Made by a program: the position numbers and the translations under genes
Part shown: positions 22,229-34,198 of the stretch, piece by piece
Position numbering within the stretch: position 1 is the first letter of the stretch
Layout of the letters: the number at the start of each line of letters is the position of its first letter
The notes under the pieces: model-generated
What the model was told of the DNA's origin: nothing
What the model saw: only the letters and a program-made list of their open reading frames with translations
The model's database searches: none
Assembly: GCA_905250075.1 (NCBI GenBank)
Contig: CAJNOP010000722.1
Coordinates: forward strand, 41,771-105,770
Length of the DNA: 64,000 bases
Direction of reading: 5' to 3'
Origin: Rotaria sp. Silwood1
Lineage: Eukaryota > Rotifera > Eurotatoria > Philodinida > Philodinidae

Positions 22229-25200
22229 TTAACGCAAACGTAAAATTGACTTCACAATAGGATTAATCTCGTCTTCCGTTGTGTCAACTAATTGTTCTCG
22301 TAAAAATTGTTGATATGTTCGTACTAACATTTGCAGTTGAATTACTTTTTGCATCAGTTGTGAATATTGACGTACTACGTGATAATAGGTTGAATGTTTT
22401 TCAACCATATAGCGAAATAATAGGCTCGTATAGATTGACTCTGCTTCATAGACTTGTTGTTAACCGTTCGAAAAAGATATACCGAGAGCCGATAATGCCA
22501 GAGTTGCAATCATTGTCAAATTTTATTGACATGCAAACTTTTGCATTCAAGTAAGGCAGGTATATTTCATTTGAAAGACATTTTTGATCAGACAACTTTT
22601 TCGGATACATCCCTTCCTATTCAGAAGGATCGATTCTTCATTTGTTACAATATCTTCAACTGAGACAATTTTGGCAAATGTCAATATAACCATCATCAGT
22701 TGAAAAATAATTGGATCGTCATCAGTAATATTCTTGATTGAACGAAACAGTTGAATTGATCGTAAACACAATTGTTCCCCATAGCAATACCATGACAGTT
22801 GTTTGCAAGCAATAGCATATTCTTCGCTTTCAACTTCTGAATCAATTACGAGATCTCTATTTATATCGTAATTCAGACATATACGCATGAAAAATACTAA
22901 AGGAGAATTGTATTTAAATAAGATAAAACGATCTTGTTCATTTAGTAATTCGAACTCCGGAATATTTCGGATGAATGTCATGAGTTGCATACCGATATTA
23001 TAAATGACTGAGGTTGAACAGAGTAAAGCTGATCGTTGATCTATTATATGGTTGAACGCAGATATATCATGTTTGACTGCTGTGAGTCGAAAAGCTCTCT
23101 CATAGGACAGCTTAATTGAGTTGAGACAATTGTAGTCGTTGAAAGTGAGAAAAAGGTTTTGAGGAGGTGGTATAGTTTGTTGAATAGGAAGTAATCGAGT
23201 AGTTTGAAGCTGCTCTATAGTAAACTCCTTAAATGACAAATATAGAGGATATAAAGGGATGTAGAATTTAGTTGTTTCAACTTGATGCATCTTGTGTCAT
23301 AACTTTCACTCTTTCCTCTTGACATAGATAGACTATCATTAGATTTTAAGAGATATAACATGCAAAAGACGATTGCACTTGTTCAGAGCGGCTCTTGAAT
23401 TTACGCTTCTCGCCACTTTTTCACATGAAGCCATTCATCCTCTTTTAAGCGAAATTTTCTGTCTCAAAAACTATTGTTTAGCTGGAAATTATAAGCTTTG
23501 CCATACACAGAGACAAAAGGCAAGAAAAAGGCGAAGCTGAGATTTTCGAAGGACTATAACTTATAAAGGTACGGTTCAACAGAGCTAGGGTTTTTACGAC
23601 TGAAAAGAGCACCTTCGAGCCTACTGCTGTACGTAACAAGAGAAATTCATATGTTCTTCCTATGAAGTCCGTGTAAATCTGAGAAATGACAAAAACGTCC
23701 ACAGTCAAACTGCCAGTATCAAAGTTGATTATTTTGAATAGTGCTGACTGTTATTGATTGCAACTTACGCTAATTACTAGAGCACTGAGTCTAGTATTTG
23801 CATAGCTGGTGAAAAATGTATATGATGTAAATCGAGAAAAAGCTTGTCCAGCTGATCAGAATAGTAGAAAATGACGGTAAACTTTTTTAATACAATTTAA
23901 TTGAGGGAGACATGCACCAATGCAGCTTCTAATGGTAATCACTGATATAACATTGATGCTTTATTAAAGTGCTCTTGGAAGCGAAAAAAGACGCGTTTTT
24001 TCACTTCATTTTGGAAGGGAAGTTGTTGTCAAGGCGCTATCTATCTAGATATGTGAATACAAGTCGAAATATTAAAGTGAGATCTCTACAAACTGGAATC
24101 AAATTTAGAGTAGACCGTTGGTCTGCACTTGATCGAGACTAATAATACTCGCACTGACGAATGTATTGATAAAAACCGAATAGGAAGCAAAAGTAAAGCA
24201 AAACATACGAAAACTGAATTGAACTGAAAAAGCTTGTCAGCACAGTTCTTTTGAGGCTAACATGTGGAACTCACATATCTTCGTAGGAAACGTGCTCAGT
24301 GATCATTAATACCTTCTCAAATTCTTGAGGAAAACTTATATATTGATTTTTATCTTCCCCTTTCGCTTCCTGCTTCCCTCTACGGTCTCTAAGCGAAATG
24401 CAACCACTGCTGTATAGTTCCATTCTAGGCTGCTAAAGAAGAATCGTATCAAATGATCTTTGATTCTGATGACCAAGGAGTCCATACGATGAAGTGAAAG
24501 CAAAGAGTAGTCGGCTAACCTGAACATAAAACTTATACTCACGATTTTCAAAAATTTATATAAGTTCAACAAAACAACAACTGATTGATGAATAAGTACG
24601 GAAATGACAAACAACGCGAAAAAAAGGTCTAGTGCGAAGGAAAGAGAGTGTACGTAACGGTGAAGTGTAATTTAATGTTGCTAACTAGACTTCTGCGTGA
24701 CAACGATTTTTCAATCACGTCACGTCAGTCTCGAGCTGCCTGGTCACGGTCACGTTCATAGTCACAGAGTTTTTTTGAAACTGGTCACGATCATGTCACG
24801 GTCACGTCACAATCACGGAAATTTTGGACTACTAGCTGGATTTTTGGGTTACAAAATCAAGATTTATATTGATTTCGTAGATTTCCTTTGCAGTAAAACA
24901 AAGAAAACATGTAAATCAATTAAAATCTTGATTTTTTTTCACAAAAATTAGATTTTTAATATCAAAATTTTTCCTCATTAACTCACGATCACGAGATATT
25001 TCGTCACGGTCACGAGAGACCGTGACCATTTTGCAGAAGTCTATTGCTAACAAATAAAAAATAAACAACCATCTAAGAAGTTAGAGGTCTGTTACGTACA
25101 AAGGCATTTAAAGATTAAAAGAACGACATGTCATTTGGAGCTTTTCTAAGAGCATACATTATGGAAAAATAAGAAATGATCTGAAGAACGAAAATTGGCT

Positions 25201-27506
25201 AAAGAATATTCTTGTTGTACTTAATTTGTTCCGGAATATATATGTATGAATTCATATGTTACTTATCACCATCACATCGGCCACGATACTAATCATGAGG
25301 AACACATTTTCTGATCTAGTTTTGAGGGTTAATTCCAAGAGCAAAAACATGCAGCTTTCCATACTTTTACTGGTAAAAAAACTTTGTGGAAAATACTTTC
25401 CCAGCGAAAGAGGATCTTTTACAGTCAGAATGACCATTTTGTTCTAATTAGCTCTTATCCTTATTCCTTTTCGTACAATCTTCATTTTAGCATTTAAATG
25501 AAAGTTCTCGACGTGGCATCTCTGCTCAAAGAGTTACTTAGCACACTTTTGATGTTTCATTTTGTTTAAATCAAATAAGCTCGGGATTAATGTCATTTAC
25601 AAAAGAGTTTTGAGATTCTTGAAGTCCTTGGGTTTTCTTGAAACTTGTTTTCGAAAATTGCTTGTTATAATTCACATATATTTCGTCCTCAAATCTGAGA
25701 CATCCAGAGCTGACCTGAACCAACCAACATCGGATGTTGTAGTGAACTTTGGGGAAAGGGTGGAACGGAGATCACGTTTTTAAAATTTTAGCGGAGCGTA
25801 TCATTATTTTTTTGTGACAGAACACACAAAAGCTGTTAACTTTCGTTTAGAAAAAACAACACTTTTCAGTGACTGGGAAGGAGAATATTACGCTCCTTAC
25901 ACCTTCGGTCGGGCTAGCCCTTAAGACATCACACCGAAAACTTTCATTTACAGACCAAAATGAAGCTTCTGAGAAAAGCAACAGGGATACGAGCCAACTA
26001 GAACGAAATGGTTATTTTGACTGTCAAAATCGGTCTTCCACTTGGAGTATTCTTCGTTAAATTTTTCACAAAAACAGATAGCAAACTACAGGTTTGTACT
26101 ATTGAAATCAGCGCTTAAACTAGACCAAAAAATAATTTGCTTCATTTTTGCAACAGACCGATTGTGTACAGCGGTGAGTGTGATACAGATTAACCTAAAC
26201 TTCCTCATATTAGAAGATCTTCTTGGCAAAAGTTTGGAAGAGGTTTTAGAAGATCCCTCTCAGTTAATTAATTTTTCAAACAATCAAAACTTTAATTAGT
26301 ATTTTTACATCAAAATACACCTAGTTTTCAAAGTTTTGGGCTGAAAACCATAAAAAAACTTAGGTCGACATTATGTACGCGCTCTTAAAATCGTAAAAAA
26401 CCTGCCTTAAAGTCTCAAAATCCTCATAGCTTTCCAAAAACTTTCTTAATTGAAAATTGTGAGAAAAAATGCGGCATAATAGAAGATCACCCTGGAGACT
26501 TTTGACGCTTGGACACAATAGAAGACGTGAGGTTTTCTATTGCGGTTGAATTTACTCATGTTTTTGAGTTACTTCTTCAAAAATTTGTGCAGCACATATT
26601 ATTAATTGTGTGAATGCTCTTCACGGATTTTCTCTTAAAAAACGCTTCCGAATACAAAACAGATGTCGATCATTTATTGACTCTGCTGTTAAAGTGTCGT
26701 AAAAATTGCTTACTTTTTGTGATTCCAATATTGTGATTGATTCGTTCATCAATTGTTTATTGTCGTCGAGAGATACATCCATAAAACTTGTCTGTATAAA
26801 AGTAGTAATTGTATTTCTCGTTGATCGTCTGTTTTCTTCTAGCTGCCGCTACTTGTTTAACTTTTCTTCTTCATCAACAGAAGAATTCCGTTTCATACCT
26901 ATGAAATAGAGTAACAGCTGCAGTTTTATTTTGCTCATCTTTCAATCATAAGAGGATTACACATTTACCGACTGACAGACACTTTTCAAGACGACAACGT
27001 CTACACATTCGACGTCTATTTTTAAACTGTATACAACACTTGTAAGCATTAGTTAAACATTTTAGATTGTTCTACAAAAAGATGATAGAATCATAAAATT
27101 TAGTCCGAGAAATTATACGAGCACTAGCAACTTACCACATTTTGAGACGCATTCCGATGAAAGAAAGATTTACATGATTCACATGAAATTACATTGAAAT
27201 TGTATCCAGAGCATTTATTTTCACATATCACACAAGTTAAATCAACTTTACGACGTTTATATGATACTTTTGTTCGGTTTTCAATAGATTCATTTACCTA
27301 GAACATATGACTGTGTAGCTGACATCATACACACGTGATTTCAAAACACTTACAATATATCTTGTTATATCATCTAATTCACCACAATTATCTAATTTTT
27401 GAATAACGGAAAGGAGATTCTGAAGTGTTTCATCATTTCCTGTAATAACGATTATATTAGTCTTTTGATTCTTGGTAACTGAGTTGTGGATATAGTCATT
27501 TGCCAT
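22229..27506 (-). CDS. Nuclear hormone receptor (DBD plus LBD) with an in-frame TAG in the hinge
   Basis: Exons from the start: 27354-27506, 27136-27297, 26969-27071, 26714-26898, LBD exon about 22550-23290 and last exon 22229-22443. The first four and the LBD start keep phase. Exons 2-3 form the two DBD zinc fingers: CVICENKCSGYNFNVISCES, P-box CESCKSFFHRN, then CRRCRLEKCLSVG. The LBD helix 3-5 signature is in FIRNIPEFELLNEQDRFILF. Exon 4 (hinge) carries a TAG at 26849-26851. The donor ending the LBD exon was not resolved. The product would be a ligand- or constitutively regulated nuclear transcription factor. The 3.4-kb intron holds a hAT MITE. Either a recent pseudogene, readthrough, a base error, or a missed intron around the TAG. 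Confidence 0.7.
24686..25043. mobile_element. hAT-type MITE, 358 bp, in the nuclear-receptor intron
   Basis: Ends TAGACTTCTGC and GCAGAAGTCTA (perfect inverted 11-mer) with a perfect 8-bp duplication TTGCTAAC at 24678-24685 and 25044-25051. Subterminal parts are rich in GTCACGGTCACG words in inverted arrangement; the centre is AT-rich. Non-coding. Confidence 0.85.
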
Positions 27507-29377
27507 CGAAAACTGAATTTTGAGTATTCGTTTTTTCTTTCGTATTTTTTACGAGTGCAATACGAAAGAGATGAAAGAAATTGCGTATCATATTTTATAA
27601 GAGAATGTAATTATTTTTTTTCTGCTTTCATCAATGGCAAACAAACAAAAGAACAATACTGAAGACTTACTTTTTACCTTTCTTTTGTTTTTTCTTCTAC
27701 GATTTTTTTTATATGTAAAAATAGAAATTATGAGAAGAATAATAGTGGATTTTCATGCAACTTTCAACGACATTCCAGATCGAAACTTCTGGATCAGATT
27801 CGGACGGAATGAGCCGAGTGTCATCCTCATGACAGCAGTATTTGAAAACGAAAGTAAGCGAAATTTTCCGCTCGCTTTCCTGCTGGATCCGATCTGAAAC
27901 GGTGGGAAAGTCGCCAGAAAAAATCCGTCGACTTCCCACTCGGAAACGTTTTCCTATTCAATTTTGAATATGGCTGTTTGCTGCCATGCTACTGACTCAG
28001 GTGCCAGTATGCAATCCAAAATCAAAATATATGACTGATTTTCCAACGATTTTCGGAGACAGAATATTCAAATCGGTGCCAGCCACCGTTTTCTGTATAG
28101 TCCCCGCCAATTTCTGAGCTCAAACATGATCAAAGGGAACAAACTAATTTCATGATTTCCGATGTTTTCCAATGATTTTTAGTGATTCCTGGTGATTTTC
28201 AGTGGCAATCAAAGTTCCAGTAGTCTTCTTGGGATCTGCTTGGTTAGGAGTTTCGTCATCTCAACCTATCAGATTTTAGAAAGGATTTTCTCGCCTATTG
28301 TTAGAATGAAAGACACTTTTGTTTCTGCCATAGAAAAGAGCGATCGTAAAAACAGCACATGAGGGTGAGTCAAGCAACTATGACGCGTTTCGACCTTGCT
28401 AAAGAGTTTCATCAGATAGTTTTGTCTTTGTAAGTAGTCAGCTGATCCGAAGGCTACAAATAAATTACTTAATCGACATAGTTTGCAATCAGTTTTTGAA
28501 GAAAAGAGCTGCCCAGGTTCATCATTACGACGGCTGTAAACGATCGTACACAGCCATTTACGTTGACGTAAACCATCGTAAACGCTATAATTACGATCGT
28601 ATACAAGCTGTGAATCACCCGTTTGGTAGGCACAGTATTACGAGACGTATACCGCCGTGTCGTATACGACAGAATACGCATAATGTATACGTTGAAAATC
28701 ACGCAGTAATACGGCCGTTTCTCCACAGAGACAACAGTATACAACAGCGTTTACGGCCGTATGTTGCCTAAATGGCCGATGCCACAACGTAAATCTAATA
28801 CAACACCTCCTAATGACGAAATATTTAGCAGCAAAACTTAAAAAGCCTTCACACATTCAGATTCTACCAATTAGCTAAATCACCTTCCCAAAGTTATCTC
28901 AACAAAAAAGGCCTCTTAAAGGCACTTTTCTGATCTCTTTCGAAAAACCTATTGTTTCACTCAATAAACTCTCAGGAGCAATGTTCTATTAGAGAAAATG
29001 TCTTGAAAAAACGTTCTCCATTCATAGAGATTTATTTCGGTGAAAAACTACTTTCTCTAGAGGTATCTCTAAGAAAATGCCTCTCAGGGCCTCATGAAGA
29101 CCTTCTTAAGAGTAGCCTGTTTTTTTTCAATCATAAAGCTCCTTATATGAAGGTTTTAGTAATAAAAAAGACACAGAAAGTCCTTTTTCATCAATATCCA
29201 TTCGTTTGGATAACAAACTGTCTTCTCTAGAAATATTTCGAAAAACGGCCTCTCAAAGGTCTTTTTCGGCAAAGTCTGTTTTGTCAGTGAAAAATCCTCC
29301 CTAAAGTAGATTCTCATTAACAAATAGGCTTAAAAAGGTTTTCCAGATTCAAATGGATTCGTGGGAATGACAAACTA
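27507..29377. other. Non-coding region with a CpG-rich motif cluster and divergent repeats
   Basis: No gene recognised. At 28525-28770 there is a CpG-rich cluster (CGATCGTA, CGTAAAC, GTATACG, ACGGCCGT). From about 28890 to 29340 degenerate repeats of CCTCT-aAAGGc, AAAACGTTCTC and AAGA-AATGCCTCTC words occur. Everything else is plain AT-rich DNA. Confidence 0.5.
28525..28770. repeat. CpG-rich palindromic-motif cluster
   Basis: About 245 bp dense in short palindromic or near-palindromic words containing CG: TACGACGG, ACGATCGTA, ACGTTGACGT, TACGATCGTATAC, ACGGCCGT. CpG is otherwise sparse in the window. Open frames appear on both strands here as a by-product of composition. Confidence 0.5.
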
Positions 29378-29620
29378 CACTTAAAAAAAAAGGATTTTTA
29401 CCAAACTAAAAATGGTTCATTCCCTCGATACAGGGGAAGATCCTTTTTTGGTTTCGTAAAATAGGTGGTTTCGTACCCAACCTTTTTTGAAAAATGGTAG
29501 AAAAGGTTTCGCAATAAAGGTTTTGTACAAAACCTTTTTTCTCAAACTGAACAAAAGGATCCACAATCAAGGTTCCGTAAAGAACCATTTGAGTGGTTAT
29601 TTAAAAAGGTTCCGTATATT
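29378..29620 (+). mobile_element. One end of a CACTT(A)n element (right end missing)
   Basis: Starts TA-CACTTAAAAAAAAAGGAT, like the termini at 5521 and 51225, followed by GGTTCCGTA/AAGGTT subrepeats as in the 5521 MITE. No matching inverted end was found downstream, so it looks truncated. Confidence 0.45.
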
Positions 29621-29891
29621 TGCCTTTCAAATAAAGCATTACTAACGCCTACCGATACGATACGGAATGGGAAAAATAGCAGTGACACACTCGCCCATCG
29701 AGCCACTACAACTCACTTATGCTATTCGGATGTTAAATAACGTCATCTGTACTCGAGAAAACGAATTTTTTCGAACATAGAGGACACCATATAACATTAG
29801 AACAACAAGTAAATCGTAGTGATTCGTTGGGAAAGTATGCCAGTGCTATTTTTCTCATCCTCCTACCGCTTTGTTCTCAAAAAGAATTTAT

Positions 29892-29960
29892 GGTGTGGGT
29901 GTGGGTGTGAGTGTGAGTGTGGACGGATGTGGTCGAAAAGACCTCATTATCCACCCACAC
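29892..29960. repeat. Telomere-like foldback 9
   Basis: G arm 29892-29932 (ggtgtgggtgtgggtgtgagtgtgag), loop about 17 bp (ggtcgaaaagacctcat, itself a small hairpin), C arm 29951-29960 (ccacccacac). Confidence 0.65.
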
Positions 29961-29964
29961 TAGT

Positions 29965-30095
29965 GAACTGCACCGGAGCCGGAATCGGAATCAAAAAACA
30001 GAAATTCTCGGAATCGGAGTAGGAATCGGAATTAAGACGAAAAAATATTTCGGAGTCGGAGTCGGAGTAAAAAAGCTCAACTGAACTCCGAATTT
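29965..30095. repeat. GGAATC/GGAGTC hexamer-rich element
   Basis: ACTGCACCGGAGCCGGAATC followed by repeated CGGAATC, CGGAGTAGG and CGGAGTCGGAGTCGGAGT, ending near CAACTGAACTCCGAATTTCG. It resembles MITE-like elements with hexamer interiors, but no clean TIR or duplication was found. Confidence 0.4.
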
Positions 30096-30630
30096 CGAGC
30101 TTGTCTCTGGTGGGTTAACCTGTTTAATATTGAAAGAAATTTTTTTAGAAGTTACTGTTGAACGAGAGAACCTTGTCAGATACTCCTTCAGATTTCAATG
30201 AATTTTCGTCCACAGATGTTACATAATGTCTTGGTCAAAATCCTGATAAAATATGGATTCTCGTTGCTTCCTTCAAAAGCTATACGTATACTTCTTTTAC
30301 TTCGATAAGATACAACATATACTGTTCAAGAAATGGTTTGCTAGAGCACCAATTAGTTCAGATCTCATAAAATATTTATTTCTAGTTATTTCGAAGCACT
30401 TGTGAAAAAACACCAAGAAGTACAACCTTCATTTCCTTTGTCATTAGATTATGAAAACAATAAAAAGTTGTTTTTACACACCGATTGTTATTTTGAAAAT
30501 TTTTCTGTCTAATATCGTCTTAATGATCCAGAAAAGAATTTTAAAAAGTGCAGTATCAAGGGTTTATAGAAACTTGATTCAGTTTTTTGCGATGCCATTA
30601 CTCGTCTAAGTTACAAACAAACAGGCAAAA

Positions 30631-30730
30631 NNNNNNNNNNNNNNNNNNNNNNNNNNNNNNNNNNNNNNNNNNNNNNNNNNNNNNNNNNNNNNNNNNNNNN
30701 NNNNNNNNNNNNNNNNNNNNNNNNNNNNNN
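30631..30730. other. Assembly gap (100 N)
   Basis: Exactly 100 N followed at once by a perfect TGTGGC array, so the gap probably hides more of the same tandem repeat. Confidence 0.95.
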
Positions 30731-31104
30731 TGTGGCTGTGGCTGTGGCTGTGGCTGTGGCTGTGGCTGTGGCTGTGGCTGTGGCTGTGGCTGTGGCTGTG
30801 GCTGTGGCTGTGGCTGTGGCTGTGGCTGTGGCTGTGGCTGTGGCTGTGGCTGTGGCTGTGGCTGTGGCTGTGGGCGTGGGTGTGGGCGTGGGTGTAGGTG
30901 TGGTGTGGGGGTGTGAGTGTGGGGTGTGGGTGGGTGTGGGGTGTGGGTGCGTGTGGGTGTTGGGTGTGGGTGGGTGTGGAGCGTAGGTGTGGGTGTGGGA
31001 GGGTGCGAGTGTGGGTATTGGCGATCAACGAACCCACACTCACACCCACACCTACCCACCAACACCCCGCACCCACCCACCCACCCACATCCACACCCAC
31101 CCAT
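30731..31104. repeat. Telomere-like foldback 10 with a pure TGTGGC array
   Basis: 30731-30870 is about 23 perfect TGTGGC units, then TGTGGG-type repeats to about 31020, a loop GGGTATTGGCGATCAACGAA, and a C arm 31033-31104. The loop sequence is also in foldback 12 in the opposite orientation. The left boundary is lost in the N gap. Confidence 0.85.
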
Positions 31105-32107
31105 CCATAGAAGCAGTTTTTGAAGATTATGATGTCCAAGGAGGTCAATTTTCCGCCTAGAGAAACAAAGAGAAGACATGTACATGAATCAACTTTTTTT
31201 TTCTTGAATGATTCATGTGAAACAAACGACACTTTGTATTCATGTGAGAAAATCACAAGAATCACCAGCATGTTCTATCAAAACTTTCTCAACTGCTGAA
31301 ATATTCATTCAATGGATGATTGATACATATTTCTTGTGTTCGAAGGAAAGTAATAGGAGAGAGAACCAGTGCAGTATAGTTGTTAAAATCATTTTGAAAA
31401 TGACGTTATAGAGTGTAAAAAGCTGAGCAGGATGAGGTATTCAATTTCACTTTGTCTGGTCAGATGTTAAATGCAAGACTCACAATGCCATGAGTATCAG
31501 ATCGAAAATCGTTCGAAGTACAATGTTAGCGATCTTTTTTCAAGAGTCAACAGTATATTTCTCTGTAGATGTAGTCAAGTACTGCTTACATCCTTTTTTC
31601 GGTTTCTTGTCATGATGGGGCAATAGAAAGCATTGAGAAGAATTATTGACAAACAATAAAAAACGAAAGCCGTAAAAATGGCTTCGTTTGCGAACTCAAT
31701 TGCACTCTTTGTTCGCTTATAGTATAAGACGTGGATGCGTAAAAGTTACTGCGTCTCGGTGTTGCCAATCACTATTCTCACATAAAGAAGAAAAAAATCA
31801 TCATGTCGTATGTAGATACTAATGTTTCAGACAGAAGCACAAATAAAGCCCGAATATTAGGCGGAAGGGATGACAGTTTTTGAGTCAAAGAGCATGTAGT
31901 TGAAACCCAGAGGTTGATAGTTTCAGGGAAAGAAATAAACGAAACGTTTAGACTAGAAATGACTTTTAATCCCTGTCAGAGAGCAGAAATAAATGAATTT
32001 TTCAGCCTTATGTGGTATCACTGTGTTCATCACAACTTTCCCACAACTTGTGTCTCTAATTTTGACCATTTATATAAGTCTGTTATTTCAGTTGTTTTCG
32101 TCTAATT

Positions 32108-32795
32108 TTGGTAATATGGATAATAGTCGAAGTGATTGCATATATAGCTCTCATCATTACCAAATTTGCTCTGCTAGACGCTTGGTCAAAGAAAGAAGGC
32201 TTCGGAAACCTGTGTCCAATCGATAAACATAAATTTATTACAAGTTATTTGTTGTGGAGTGCTCTTGTGGATCTTGGATGGATTGTTTTCTTCATTATTG
32301 GGTGCTGCAAACCAAACAAGTTTTGGACTTGTGATGTGACCGAAATAATTCAGGTTCGATCACCTGACGGGTATTGGCGTGACGTAAGCACTGTACAGAA
32401 AACTCGCTACGGTATGGTTTTCATATTATTATTTCTTTTGTTTTTCTTTTACGTATCTCGGTTTTTTTGTCGTGGAAGGCTTTGGTTGCATTTCGTTAAT
32501 CATACTATTAACCAGTTTTGTACTCTGGTGTGAAGGAAACAATTGGATCTTGACAAAACTTCACAAGGTACAGTTTACCGATCCAAATGTTACTTCAACT
32601 TACTGTACATTGCCACAATATCGTGGTGCTGCGGCAGCTATGATTACTACCGATATCTGGGTTTGTTCATTGGTGCTTGTGATCATAATCGGTGGGCTTT
32701 ATCACGTGTCAGTAAAACCTTTCAATGTGAATGCATTAGTTTGCAGAGAAAACTTCACTAATCTTATTGATATGATAGCATCAGAATTGAAATAA
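32108..32795 (+). CDS. Four-helix integral membrane protein, unknown function (5' end unresolved)
   Basis: Two exons, 32108-32411 and 32479-32795, joined by a 67-bp intron (donor GTATGG, acceptor GTGGAAG) with fitting phase, give about 206 aa. Hydrophobic segments: WIIVEVIAYIALIITKFAL, LLWSALVDLGWIVFFIIG, ISLIILLTSFVLWC and VCSLVLVIIIGGLYHV. Cys residues flank segments 2 and 3. There is no ATG at 32108; an upstream frame at 31993 encodes a further hydrophobic segment (LVSLILTIYISLLFQLF) in a different phase, so a 5' exon or an indel is likely. No family recognised; the topology is tetraspan-like. It probably sits in the plasma membrane or an endomembrane. Confidence 0.55.
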
Positions 32796-33246
32796 ATCAC
32801 TATTCTTATACCGAGCTATGTTTCAATTTTGTTTTGGAATGATAATTAAGAGAATCCTAGCTGTATCGTCATTTGTTTTGTATGCGCAATGGTGTCAGTT
32901 TCTTCAGCACTCCAAGAATATTCACAGAATGTTGCAGAAACGTTTCAGATTAGCCATAAGAAAAATTTAGTCTAATTGATTTTGAGGCTCCCATCAAAGA
33001 TTTACTTCAATGCGAATGAAATATTTGAATGGAAGCTTAGTATAATTAATTTATTTAGTTTTTTCTCGTTGATTACATAGCTGACTCGAATTCTTTTATT
33101 TCTAACGCATAAATTAACCGAATGCAAGAGTTGTATAAACTATTCACATAATATGCGATGATCAATTATATCAACAGTTTCAAAACTAAGGATCGAAATG
33201 ACGAAAACACTTGACTAGAACATTTAGGAAACGGTTCATTTTCCCA
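32796..33246. other. Intergenic, nothing recognised
   Basis: AT-rich spacer between the membrane-protein gene and foldback 11. Confidence 0.4.
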
Positions 33247-33616
33247 GGGGTGTGGGTGTGTGGGTGTGGATATGGGTGTGGGTGGGTGTGGGGTGTGGAT
33301 GTGGATGTGAGTGTGGGTGTGTGGGTGTATGGGTATGGGTGCAGGTGTGGATGTGGGTGTGAGTGGGTGTGGATGTGGGTGTGAGTGAGTGTGGGTGTGG
33401 ATGTAGGTGTCGGTGTGGGTGTGGGTGTGGGGTGTGGGTTGGTGTTGGTAGTAGTTCTGTCATTCACTAACGCTCAACCTACATCCACACCTCACACCCA
33501 CAGCCCACACCCACATCCACACCCACACCCCACACCCACACCCGCACCCACACCCACACCCACATCCACACCCACACCCACACCCACACCCACACACCAC
33601 ACCCCACACCCTCAAC
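33247..33616. repeat. Telomere-like foldback 11, next to a truncated gene end
   Basis: G arm 33247-33450, loop about 30 bp (gtagtagttctgtcattcac...), C arm 33480-33616. Both arms are long and regular. The C arm ends about 50 bp before the stop of the glycosyltransferase frame on the minus strand. Confidence 0.85.
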
Positions 33617-33667
33617 ACCCCAAATCAAATCTTCACGAACTAAAAGATTAAATTATATCTCTTGACT

Positions 33668-34198
33668 CTATCCTTTAAATTTTTTACCTCGCCAACCTCT
33701 GAAACCAATAATACTATTTTCATATTTAGTTGAATATTTATTTAATGTTGCTAAAGTATATGGATGATAATATTGATCATCATCACAAATCATAATTGCT
33801 TGTGATTTCGATTGAAATTCTTTAATAATTGGAAGAAACTTCATCGTTGGACCATAATCTTCTTCTTCCCATCGAATTTGTACTAATTTATCAAATAATT
33901 TCTCAGTAATTTTTGATGAATCCAAACGTTTTATATACGTTTTTAAATGTCTTAATGTGAGATTTTTTTGTCTGATAATTACAGGAGTAGATGATAAATA
34001 GATACGAATTTGTTTTGGTAATTGTGTTTGAGATAATAATGAATGAATCACAAAAGGAAGTTCATAATGAAATCGTTCAGGTGTACTTGTTAATGAAATG
34101 ATTATATTTGATGAATGTAATTCAAAAGAATTTGATTGAAAAATAAAAATAGTATAATAAAGTGAAATAGAAAATATGAAAGTAAGAATCATAATCAA
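33668..34198 (-). CDS. Bacterial-type glycosyltransferase, C-terminally truncated
   Basis: An uninterrupted 176-codon frame. The N-terminus has a hydrophobic anchor (MILTFIFSISLYYTIFIF). Then IIISLTSTPERF at 32-43, EEDYGPTMKFLPII at about 112-125, the metal-binding triad CDDDQYYHP at 138-146, and GFRGWRG at the end. The order TxxR/DYGPxxK/DDD resembles a GT-A-fold family common in bacteria that transfers sugars from nucleotide donors. Relatives normally run on for roughly a hundred residues, so the acceptor-side half is probably missing. The frame stops within 10 residues after GFRGWRG and foldback 11 follows. It is intronless and unlike animal glycosyltransferases I know, so horizontal acquisition is plausible but untested. 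Confidence 0.65.
   Translation of the reverse strand: MIMILTFIFSISLYYTIFIFQSNSFELHSSNIIISLTSTPERFHYELPFVIHSLLSQTQLPKQIRIYLSSTPVIIRQKNLTLRHLKTYIKRLDSSKITEKLFDKLVQIRWEEEDYGPTMKFLPIIKEFQSKSQAIMICDDDQYYHPYTLATLNKYSTKYENSIIGFRGWRGKKFKG

Larger units (their letters stand above)
29621..31907. other. Intergenic region with foldbacks and a sequence gap
   Basis: No gene recognised. Contains foldback 9 (29892-29960), a GGAGTC/GGAATC hexamer stretch (29965-30095), the N gap 30631-30730 and foldback 10. The rest is AT-rich. Confidence 0.5.

Noticed and set aside
22052..22554. Plus-strand frames of 63 and 91 aa
   Set aside because: Antisense of the nuclear-receptor last exon and adjoining sequence.
28469..28856. 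Overlapping 72-92-aa frames on both strands
   Set aside because: Explained by the CpG-rich composition, which lowers stop frequency; no domain.
30731..30870. CRISPR-like regular repeat
   Set aside because: A simple hexamer tandem without spacers; eukaryotic context.
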